NCBI GenBank assembly: GCA_964342385.1
Contig: CAYFGP010000017.1
Coordinates: 1-64,000, forward strand
Source of the DNA: Oceanospirillum sp964342385
Lineage (GTDB): Bacteria; Pseudomonadota; Gammaproteobacteria; Pseudomonadales; Halomonadaceae
Direction of reading: 5' to 3'
Length of the DNA stretch: 64,000 bases
Program-made: the position numbers and the translations under genes
The notes under the pieces: generated by a model
The model's input: only the letters and a program-made list of their open reading frames with translations
Told to the model about the DNA's origin: nothing
Databases searched by the model: none
Part shown: piece by piece, positions 52,494 to 59,753 of the stretch
Layout: each line of letters starts with the position of its first letter
Numbering within the stretch: the stretch's first letter is position 1

Positions 52494-53336
52494 TTATTTG
52501 TCTGCTTCGTTTTCTTTTTGCAGCAACTGGTAAAGAGAAGCGTAAAGAGATGGGTTTGCAACGATCATCTGCTCGCCATAAAGTGCTGCGGGATAATTTT
52601 CCGGACAGCCATCTAAGTGTCCGGCCTGAGCGCCCGCTTGAAGAGCAATCAGTCGGGCGGCGGCAAAGTCCCATGGACTCACAGTTTCGTAATAAGCATC
52701 TAGTCGGCCACAGGCAACATAGCAGATATCCATGGCAGCGGAGCCACCACGACGTAGGTCCTGGCATTGAGTCAGAATTTTATGCAGTCGTGGCAATAGA
52801 GCGGGGACTTTGCTTTTGTCGTAGGGAAAGCCGGTGGCAACCAGGGCTTTACGTAACTCTTGGGTTTGACTGATCTGTATTTCATCGCCGTTCAGTGTCG
52901 CTGCTTCTCCAGAGATGGCAGCAAAACATTCTCCGGTAAAAGGCGCGTATACCACACCGGCTTTTACTTCTCCTTGTTCTGCATACGCGATAGAGATTCC
53001 TACTTGCTGTAGGCCGTGAGCATAATTCACTGTGCCGTCGATGGGATCGATAATCCACATCGGTTGATAAAGGCTCTGAGTATTGGAGTAATCCGGGGAT
53101 GATTCTTCTGAAAAGATGCCATGTTCGGGAAATTGTAGTTGCAGTTGAGTGCGAATCAGCTGGTCTGCTTTCAAATCGGCGCTAGTGACCAGTTCATGGC
53201 CTGCTTTGTAATCCTGGGAAAAGCTTTGATGTTGACGCATTTCGAGAATAACCTGCCCGGCTTGTTGGGCGATCTCAATAGCGGTATCCAGGTAGCTCTG
53301 TAATTGAGCCTGATTGCTGGGGGAAATCTGTTGCAC
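52494..53336 (-). CDS. inositol monophosphatase family protein
   Basis: Mg-dependent phosphatase of 280 residues. The metal-binding motif WIIDPIDGTVNYAHG and the second motif SPWDFAAARLIALQAG are intact, with GHELVTSADLKAD and EESSPD as the supporting motifs. It may act on inositol phosphates, 3'-phosphoadenosine phosphates or glycerol phosphate. Start is GTG 53336 with GGAG eight bases upstream. It differs from SuhB in length and lacks a clear RNA-polymerase-binding segment, so suhB is not claimed. Confidence 0.88.
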   Translation of the reverse strand: MQQISPSNQAQLQSYLDTAIEIAQQAGQVILEMRQHQSFSQDYKAGHELVTSADLKADQLIRTQLQLQFPEHGIFSEESSPDYSNTQSLYQPMWIIDPIDGTVNYAHGLQQVGISIAYAEQGEVKAGVVYAPFTGECFAAISGEAATLNGDEIQISQTQELRKALVATGFPYDKSKVPALLPRLHKILTQCQDLRRGGSAAMDICYVACGRLDAYYETVSPWDFAAARLIALQAGAQAGHLDGCPENYPAALYGEQMIVANPSLYASLYQLLQKENEADK

Positions 53337-53540
53337 GGCGACACTCCGAATGCTCTGGGAAATAACGGCATTAACAGATAATAGTACTGGTTTATAGATA
53401 AATCAGTAGGTTAAAAAGATGTGCTGTTAACTGAAGAGAGTTTTGCTTGGAATAGTGCCGGGAGGAATTGATATGACTCAGGGGTCATTATTCACTTGTT
53501 AAGCAGAAACTGATTTGTTATTTTCTGAAACGCGGGCAAC

Positions 53541-53576
53541 AAAAAAAGCGGTTTACCTAAGTAAACCGCTTTTTGA
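53541..53576 (-). terminator. terminator after the initiator tRNA
   Basis: AAAAAGCGGTTTAC (53543-53556) and GTAAACCGCTTTTT (53561-53574) give a 14-bp stem with T-runs on either side, just five bases after the tRNA 3' end on the minus strand. Confidence 0.95.
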
Positions 53577-53580
53577 AATT

Positions 53581-53657
<77 letters not shown>

Positions 53658-53671
53658 TCAACGTGGGGCGT

Positions 53672-53699
53672 ATTATAGGCATTAATTTGTCTATGTCAA
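53672..53699 (-). promoter_or_regulatory. consensus sigma-70 promoter of the initiator tRNA
   Basis: On the minus strand TTGACA (53694-53699), a 16-base spacer and TATAAT (53672-53677): both hexamers are perfect. The downstream discriminator is GC-rich (ACGCCCC), typical of stable-RNA promoters under stringent control. The start would be near 53665, about 8 bases before the tRNA. Confidence 0.92.
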
Positions 53700-53835
53700 A
53701 CATAATAATGAAAAAAACGTACGAGCAATGGCTGCCTGTAATCAAACTCCATAGAAAATGTAATAGTGCTGTCACTGTAGAGCCTTACAACTATTGGGGT
53801 GCAAGCAAAACACAAGGGAAGCAGAGGGACTTTAA

Positions 53836-54573
53836 ATGAGTAAAAAAATTGCCTTAGTGACGGGTGGTACTGGTGGTATTGGTACTGCAATTTGTCGTCG
53901 TCTGGCAGATGATGGTTTCCAGGTAGTAGCGGCCTATACTAACGAAGAAAAAGCGAAGGCTTGGAAAGATCAACAGAAAACAGAAGGTTATGATTTTGAA
54001 ATCAGCCATATCAATGTGGGTGAGTTTGAATCCTGTCAGCAAGCTTGTAAGGACGTAGCGGAGCGATTGGGACCTATTTCTGTACTGGTGAACAATGCGG
54101 GTATTACTCGTGACGGCTTCATGAAGAAAATGAGCTGGGAGAAGTGGCACGAAGTAATCAAGGTGAATCTGGATAGCGTGTTCAATATGAGCAAGGCGTG
54201 TCTGGATAATATGCTGGAGGCCAAATACGGCCGTATTATCAATATCTCTTCCATTAATGGTCAGAAAGGCCAGATGGGACAGACCAACTACTCCGCAGCA
54301 AAAGCGGGTATGCATGGCTTTACCAAGGCTCTGGCTCAGGAAACTGCGCGTAAGGGCATCACGGTGAATACGATTTCTCCAGGTTATATCGCCACCGATA
54401 TGATCATGAAGATTGATGAGCCAATTCGTAACTCCATTATGGAAGGCATTCCGGTGGGGCGTTTTGGTAAACCGGAAGAGATTGCTGGCTCGGTGTCTTT
54501 CCTGGCGTCGGACGAAGCGGGTTTTATTACCGGTTCTAATCTGGCAATCAATGGCGGTCAGCATATGTGTTAA
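53836..54573 (+). CDS. phaB: acetoacetyl-CoA reductase
   Basis: NADPH-dependent short-chain reductase making 3-hydroxybutyryl-CoA for polyhydroxybutyrate. 245 residues; ALVTGGTGGIGTAICRRL is the cofactor loop, NNAGITRDGFMKKM and YSAAK hold the catalytic Tyr and Lys, and EKWHEVIKVNLDSVFNMSKA and INGQKGQMGQTNYSAAK are specific to PhaB rather than FabG. AGGGA precedes ATG 53836. No phaA or phaC lies in the window, so the pathway is split. A very strong terminator follows. Confidence 0.9.
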   Translation: MSKKIALVTGGTGGIGTAICRRLADDGFQVVAAYTNEEKAKAWKDQQKTEGYDFEISHINVGEFESCQQACKDVAERLGPISVLVNNAGITRDGFMKKMSWEKWHEVIKVNLDSVFNMSKACLDNMLEAKYGRIINISSINGQKGQMGQTNYSAAKAGMHGFTKALAQETARKGITVNTISPGYIATDMIMKIDEPIRNSIMEGIPVGRFGKPEEIAGSVSFLASDEAGFITGSNLAINGGQHMC

Positions 54574-54593
54574 TTACTGTTGGCTAACAATCT

Positions 54594-54641
54594 GAAGCCG
54601 GAAAGCAGGATATTGTGACAAATATCCTGCTTTCCGGCTTC
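54594..54641 (+). terminator. 21-bp perfect terminator stem after phaB
   Basis: Bases 54594-54614 are exactly complementary to 54621-54641, with a six-base loop, followed by TTTCGTTCTT. The stem is unusually long for a terminator. Confidence 0.9.
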
Positions 54642-54646
54642 TTTCG

Positions 54647-54677
54647 TTCTTAGTATTTACCTTGCTTCTTGTATAAT
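54647..54677 (+). promoter_or_regulatory. candidate promoter of minCDE
   Basis: A perfect -10 hexamer TATAAT (54672-54677), with a weak -35 (TTCTTA, 54647-54652, spacer 19). It lies 70 bases before the minC start and just after the phaB terminator. Confidence 0.5.
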
Positions 54678-54747
54678 AGCGTTTAGTCACATAAATTTAC
54701 TGTTTATAGACGATCTCATTCGTTCATTTCTTTTAAGGTCAGAGTTA

Positions 54748-55458
54748 GTGGCATTGAATCTATCAGAGCAGCAAGCGGCCTTTCAATTTAAAGGCGGTGC
54801 TTTAACCGTTACCACGCTGGAGCTTTTTACATCAGATGTGCTCCTGATTGCTGATGAACTTAATCAGCAAACCCGCCGTGCGCCTGCTTTCTTTAGCCAG
54901 ACCCCTGTGGTGTTGGCCTTTGATAAGCTGGAGCAGGATGAAACGGTTGCTTTGGATCTGATAGTGGCGACTTGCAAACAGGCCGGTTTGATCCCTATCG
55001 CTGTGCGTTGTTCCCAGGATGCCATTAAGCAATCGGCCCGGGCCTTGGGCCTTGGTTGGTTTCCTCCGCAAAGTGAGAAACGACTGCGTGAGATTAATGA
55101 GCAGGCTGAGCAGCAGGTTATCGCGGCTAGAAAGCCAACTATGGTAATACGTAATACGGTGCGTTCAGGACAACAGCTCTATGCTAAAGAGACTGATCTT
55201 GTGGTTATGGGGGCTGTCAATGAAGGGGCAGAAGTGATTGCCGATGGCAATGTGTATGTCTGGGGTGCGTTAAGAGGCCGTGGTATCGCAGGTGCCCAGG
55301 GGGATCAGAGTACAAGAATTTTTTGTCAGCAGTTCAAGGCTGAACTGGTGTCTATTGGTGGTATTTTTCAAACCTTTGAATCCTATGATTGGCCAGAGGT
55401 TGCTGAGCGTCCGATAGAAATTTATCTGGAAGATGAACGTTTGATTGTTGGTTCGTAA
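54748..55458 (+). CDS. minC: septum site-determining protein MinC
   Basis: Inhibitor of FtsZ polymerisation at the cell poles. 236 residues: N-terminal domain (about 1-110) and a C-terminal right-handed beta-helix with VRSGQQLYAKETDLVVMGAVNEGAEVIADGNVYVWGALRGRGIAGAQGD, the MinD- and FtsZ-binding face. Start is GTG 54748 with AAGGT upstream. First gene of minCDE. Confidence 0.96.
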   Translation: MALNLSEQQAAFQFKGGALTVTTLELFTSDVLLIADELNQQTRRAPAFFSQTPVVLAFDKLEQDETVALDLIVATCKQAGLIPIAVRCSQDAIKQSARALGLGWFPPQSEKRLREINEQAEQQVIAARKPTMVIRNTVRSGQQLYAKETDLVVMGAVNEGAEVIADGNVYVWGALRGRGIAGAQGDQSTRIFCQQFKAELVSIGGIFQTFESYDWPEVAERPIEIYLEDERLIVGS

Positions 55459-55488
55459 TTCAAGTGTCTGCATGACGGGAGTCGGTCA

Positions 55489-56301
55489 TTGGCTAAGGTA
55501 GTGGTAATCACCTCTGGTAAAGGTGGAGTAGGGAAGACAACCAGTTGTGCATCAATTGGTACAGCGCTGGCGATGCAGGGTTTTCGCACAGTGTTGATCG
55601 ACTTTGATGTTGGTTTGCGTAACCTGGATCTGGTGATGGGCTGTGAGCGCCGTGTAGTTTATGATTTGATCAATGTACTCTCTGGAGAGGCCAAGCTTTC
55701 TCAGGCATTGATTAAAGACAAACGACTTGATGGTTTGTATATGTTACCTGCGTCACAGACCCGGGATAAAGATGCGCTTACTCTGGAAGGTGTTGAAGAG
55801 ATCATCAATGAGTTGAAGGAAGACTTCGACTATATTGTGTGTGATTCTCCGGCAGGTATTGAACGTGGCGCGTTACTGGCCATGTATTTTGCCGAGGAAG
55901 CCGTGATCGTCACGAATCCTGAAGTCTCTTCTGTACGTGATTCTGATCGTATTATTGGACTGTTGGATTCTAAAACCCGTATGGCAGAGCAAGGACAGGC
56001 CGTACCATCACGTTTGTTGATTACCCGCTATAATCCAGAACGGGTTGAACAGGCAGAAATGATGTCCGTACAGGATATTGAAGAGATTTTAGCGATTCCT
56101 CTGGTCGGCGTTGTCCCAGAATCGGAAGCAGTGTTAAAAGCGTCAAACCAGGGTATACCCGTTGTTCATGATCAGGAAAGCGATGCCGGTCAGGCTTATA
56201 GTGATATGACGGCTCGTTTCTTAGGTGAAGAAAGAGAGATGCGCTTTACTGAAATCGAGAAGAAGGGATTTTTTAGCCGAATGTTCGGAGGTCGGCGATG
56301 A
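55489..56301 (+). CDS. minD: septum site-determining protein MinD
   Basis: Membrane-associated ATPase that recruits MinC and oscillates with MinE. 270 residues; the deviant Walker A is KGGVGKTT (11-18), with DFDVGLRNLD and DSPAGIE switches, and a C-terminal amphipathic helix FFSRMFGG for membrane binding. Start is TTG 55489 with GGGAG seven bases upstream; no ATG fits. The stop overlaps the minE start (ATGA). Confidence 0.97.
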   Translation: MAKVVVITSGKGGVGKTTSCASIGTALAMQGFRTVLIDFDVGLRNLDLVMGCERRVVYDLINVLSGEAKLSQALIKDKRLDGLYMLPASQTRDKDALTLEGVEEIINELKEDFDYIVCDSPAGIERGALLAMYFAEEAVIVTNPEVSSVRDSDRIIGLLDSKTRMAEQGQAVPSRLLITRYNPERVEQAEMMSVQDIEEILAIPLVGVVPESEAVLKASNQGIPVVHDQESDAGQAYSDMTARFLGEEREMRFTEIEKKGFFSRMFGGRR

Positions 56302-56555
56302 AAATGTTTAGAAAGCTTTTTGAACGAGAAGAGGTACATTCTGCTGATGTTGCTCGTGAGCGACTGAAGTTGATGTTGTCTCAGGATCGTCTGCAAAGGC
56401 AGCAGCCTGATTTTTTGCCGCGCTTGCAGAAAGAGCTGGTGGAAGTGATTCGACGCTATACTCAATCCTCCCAGGATGAGATTCAGATCAGCTGCCATGC
56501 CCTGCCTCAGCGTTCCCAAATTGAAGTTAATGTTTCCTGGCCGCGTAATACCTGA
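56298..56555 (+). CDS. minE: cell division topological specificity factor MinE
   Basis: 85-residue MinE. The N-terminal MKMFRKLFER is the membrane-binding and MinD-contact helix; ARERLKLMLSQDR is the conserved contact strand/helix, and the C-terminal domain (LQKELVEVIRRYTQ) gives dimerisation. It overlaps minD by four bases. Confidence 0.96.
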   Translation: MKMFRKLFEREEVHSADVARERLKLMLSQDRLQRQQPDFLPRLQKELVEVIRRYTQSSQDEIQISCHALPQRSQIEVNVSWPRNT

Positions 56556-56623
56556 TAATGAGATGCTGACACTTTGTTGTTAGTCTTAGGATTATTGGCC
56601 ATCTGGTAAAAAGGACTTGAACC

Positions 56624-58066
56624 TTGAGTTCACAGCCCACGTTATTCTGGCACGATTACGAAAGTTTTGGTGCCGACCCGCGCAAAGATCGCCCGGCGCA
56701 GTTTGCCGGTATACGTACTGACCTGGAATTAAATGAGATCGCCGAGCCGGTTGAGGTTTTCTGTCAGCCGGCAGATGATTTTCTTCCTAGCCCGGATGCT
56801 TGTTTAATCACCGGGATTACCCCTCAGCAAGCGCAGCAGGACGGTTTTCCTGAAGCGGAGTTTATCGCTCGTGTGCATCAGGAGCTGAATCAGGCTAATA
56901 CCTGCTCTCTGGGTTATAACACCCTGCGTTTCGATGATGAATTGACCCGTCATACCCTGTATCGCAATTTCTATGATGCTTATGGCCGCGAATGGCAGAA
57001 CGGCAACTCCCGCTGGGACCTGATCGATGTGGTGCGCACCGCTTATGCGTTACGCCCTCAGGGTATCGAATGGCCGCTCAACGATGAAGGTCTGCCGAGC
57101 TTTAAGCTGGAGCATCTGACTGCGGCGAATGGTATTGAGCATGCCGGTGCCCACGATGCGGTGGCTGATGTACGCGCGACCATTGCTATGGCACGTTTGA
57201 TTCGTAGTCAGCAACCTAAGTTGTTTGATTATCTGTTTAGTTTGCGGGATAAACGCAAAGTCGGTGAACAGCTGAATATTTATCAGCGTAAGCCAGTACT
57301 GCATATCTCTGGTATGTTTGGTGCGGCGCGAGGTAATGCCGCTATCGTGGTGCCGATTGCTGAGCATCCAACCAATAAAAACGGTGTCATCTGTTTTGAT
57401 CTGGCGGAAGATCCCAGTGTATTGGCGGAGCTAAGTGTTGAGCAGATTCAGCATCGTGTCTTTACCGCTCAAGCCGAGCTGACCGAAAGCCGTATTCCGC
57501 TGAAAGTGATCCATCTGAACCGTTGCCCTGTGGTGCTACCGGTTTCTATGGTCGATACGGAGGTTGAAAAGCGCACTGGACTGAATCGTCAGTTATGTGA
57601 GCAGCATTGGCATAAGCTGCATCAATTAGGTGATTTGACGGCTAAACTGCAGCAAGTGTTTGTGCAGCCGGAGTCAGCCAATAAAGAGTACGATCCGGAT
57701 CTGATGTTATACAGCGGCGGTTTCTTTGGTCCTCAGGATAAGGGGCAGATGGAAGTGGTGCGCCAGACCCCTGCTGAGCAGTTGGGCGAGCTTACGCTAG
57801 CATTTCGTGATTCGCGTCTGGATGAGATGTTCTTCCGCTACCGTGCCCGTAACTATCGGGATTATCTCAGTGGTGATGAACAGCAGCGTTGGGATGAATA
57901 CCGCTGGCAGCGCATTAATGATGCCAGTGTCAGTAATATGACACCGCAGCAGTTTAATCAACGTCTGGTAGAGTTGAGTCAAACCGAACTGACGCCACGG
58001 GATCAAAATATTCTGGAAGATCTGGTGTTGTATGTGGAGTCGTTGGTGCCATCCCATCTGTTTTAA
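56624..58066 (+). CDS. sbcB: exodeoxyribonuclease I
   Basis: Processive 3'-5' single-strand DNA exonuclease in recombination and mismatch repair. 480 residues, near E. coli length. The DEDDh metal residues start with WHDYESFG (D11, E13); SLGYNTLRFDDE, NGIEHAGAHDAVADVRATI and GFFGPQDK are typical of the family. Start is TTG 56624 with AAGGA upstream. It follows minE by 68 bases and may be read from the same transcript. Confidence 0.95.
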   Translation: MSSQPTLFWHDYESFGADPRKDRPAQFAGIRTDLELNEIAEPVEVFCQPADDFLPSPDACLITGITPQQAQQDGFPEAEFIARVHQELNQANTCSLGYNTLRFDDELTRHTLYRNFYDAYGREWQNGNSRWDLIDVVRTAYALRPQGIEWPLNDEGLPSFKLEHLTAANGIEHAGAHDAVADVRATIAMARLIRSQQPKLFDYLFSLRDKRKVGEQLNIYQRKPVLHISGMFGAARGNAAIVVPIAEHPTNKNGVICFDLAEDPSVLAELSVEQIQHRVFTAQAELTESRIPLKVIHLNRCPVVLPVSMVDTEVEKRTGLNRQLCEQHWHKLHQLGDLTAKLQQVFVQPESANKEYDPDLMLYSGGFFGPQDKGQMEVVRQTPAEQLGELTLAFRDSRLDEMFFRYRARNYRDYLSGDEQQRWDEYRWQRINDASVSNMTPQQFNQRLVELSQTELTPRDQNILEDLVLYVESLVPSHLF

Positions 58067-58160
58067 GGCACTTTTTAAGATGCTTTACACGATAAGATGT
58101 TTGAGATGCTTTCAGACGTTTAAGGCTTCTTTGAGATAAAGGTCTGCTTCTCAATATCAT

Positions 58161-58200
58161 ATGCCCTTAAAGGCTTTGGCTTTTAGGGGCATTGTTGTTT
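58161..58200 (+). terminator. terminator in the sbcB-bcr intergenic region
   Basis: ATGCCCTTAAA (58161-58171) and TTTAGGGGCAT (58182-58192) form an 11-bp stem with one wobble pair, followed by TGTTGTTT. The rest of the 339-base gap shows no gene. Confidence 0.75.
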
Positions 58201-58405
58201 CTACGACTGCATTTTTGCCCATTAAAGGTTTTTACCAATAGTATTGTCCCTATAAAAAGGGTACGGATATCTGGGCTTTGCTGCTATATAACGGTGCTCT
58301 TATATCAGCACGCTAACTCTATCTTTCCAGATCACTGGGTTTGTGGAGTTAGGGCTGAGGCGTTATGGGTTTGTAAGCGGGCTGAGTAGATAGAGGAATA
58401 GGGTT

Positions 58406-59599
58406 ATGGTGTTAAGCTCCAGAATGATGATTGTGCTGGTCACTCTGTTAGTGGCTCTGGGGCCGCTGTCCACCGATATGTATCTGCCTTCACTGCCGGC
58501 TATGATGGAATTCTTTTCCGTTGAAGTAGAGCAGGTGCAGCTGACCCTGAGTAGCTTTCTGGTGGGTTTTGCGCTGTCGCAGTTGATCTATGGGCCGTTA
58601 GCGGATCGCTTTGGTCGTAAACCGGTGATTGCGGCTGGGATGTTATTGTTTGCGCTAGCAAGCTTGGGTTGTGCCTTTGCTGAGAGTATTGAGGCGCTGA
58701 TAGTCTGGCGCTTTCTGCAGGCATTGGGCGGTTGTGCCGGGCCTGTTCTGGGACGAGCGATGATCCGGGACCTGTATTCGCCGTTAGAGTCTGCTCGCTT
58801 GTTATCATTTGTGGCATCGGCGATGTCGCTGGCACCGGCGATAGGGCCTTTGCTGGGTGGTTATCTGGTGATCTGGTTTGATTGGCAGGCGATCTTTGTT
58901 TTGCTGATGTTGTATGGCTTGGCTTTAAGCTTGATCTTTGCTCTTAAAGTGCCTGAAACTCTACCGCAGGAAAACCGCCAGCCCTTTCGCTTAAAACCGA
59001 CGTTGGCGAACTACCGTACTTTACTGACCCATCCTAGCTATATGGGGTATGTCTTTAGTTGTGCCTTTGCCTATTCTGGTCTGTTTGCCTTTATCTCCGG
59101 CTCATCATTTGTAGTGATCGACTATTTTCAGGTACCGGAGCAGTACTTTGGTTATTTCTTTCTGGTGGCTATTGTCGGTTATATCACAGGTTCTTTTCTG
59201 GCAGGGCGTTATAGTCGGCGCTTGGGTTTGAATGTCTTGATGAAGTTGGGTCTGGCTGCAGTACTGTTATCAGGAATGGTGATTGCTAGTGTGGTGATGC
59301 TGGAGTGGTATAAGGTCTTGCCGGTGTTTGTGCCTATCTATTTCTTCTGCTGCGGTGTGGGTGTGATTATGCCTCAGTCGATGGCGGGGGCTTTAGCACC
59401 GTTTGCCCATATGGCCGGAACCGCGTCAGCACTGTTTGGTTTTTTGCAGATGAGTTGTGCTGCGGTAGTCGGGATCTGGGTGGGGCATAGTTACGACAGT
59501 AGCCCGGCAGGTATGTTAAGTGCGATCGCCTTGATGGGGTTGTTAGCCCCTTGTGCTTACTTTCTGCTTATCGAAAGAAGGGCTGAGCAGGCGGGGTAG
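58406..59599 (+). CDS. Bcr/CflA-family multidrug MFS exporter
   Basis: Proton-coupled inner-membrane exporter, 397 residues, 12 predicted TM helices. PLSTDMYLPSLPAM in TM1, the MFS motif YGPLADRFGRKPVI in loop 2-3, and ALGGCAGPVLGRAMIRDLY in TM4-5 are diagnostic for Bcr/CflA (DHA1) transporters of bicyclomycin and similar compounds. Actual substrate unknown. ATG 58406 is preceded by ATAGGG. Confidence 0.93.
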   Translation: MVLSSRMMIVLVTLLVALGPLSTDMYLPSLPAMMEFFSVEVEQVQLTLSSFLVGFALSQLIYGPLADRFGRKPVIAAGMLLFALASLGCAFAESIEALIVWRFLQALGGCAGPVLGRAMIRDLYSPLESARLLSFVASAMSLAPAIGPLLGGYLVIWFDWQAIFVLLMLYGLALSLIFALKVPETLPQENRQPFRLKPTLANYRTLLTHPSYMGYVFSCAFAYSGLFAFISGSSFVVIDYFQVPEQYFGYFFLVAIVGYITGSFLAGRYSRRLGLNVLMKLGLAAVLLSGMVIASVVMLEWYKVLPVFVPIYFFCCGVGVIMPQSMAGALAPFAHMAGTASALFGFLQMSCAAVVGIWVGHSYDSSPAGMLSAIALMGLLAPCAYFLLIERRAEQAG

Positions 59600-59679
59600 G
59601 TGGGTTTTACTCGCTGTGCTGGATGGCGTGTTTTTTCTTAAAGCGTTATTGCCTGCTCCTTTTTGATCCTCTTGTTTTT

Positions 59680-59711
59680 AAAGGGCTCTTGTTCACAAGA
59701 GCCCTTTATCA
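59680..59711. terminator. bidirectional terminator
   Basis: AAAGGGCTCTTGT (59680-59692) and ACAAGAGCCCTTT (59695-59707), with T-rich DNA upstream (TTGTTTTT); the apical pairs must open to a loop. It serves the exporter and the convergent protease genes. Confidence 0.88.
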
Positions 59712-59753
59712 TGGCTTAAAACTTGTCATAGATGTGGAGCTTATCTCCAGATT

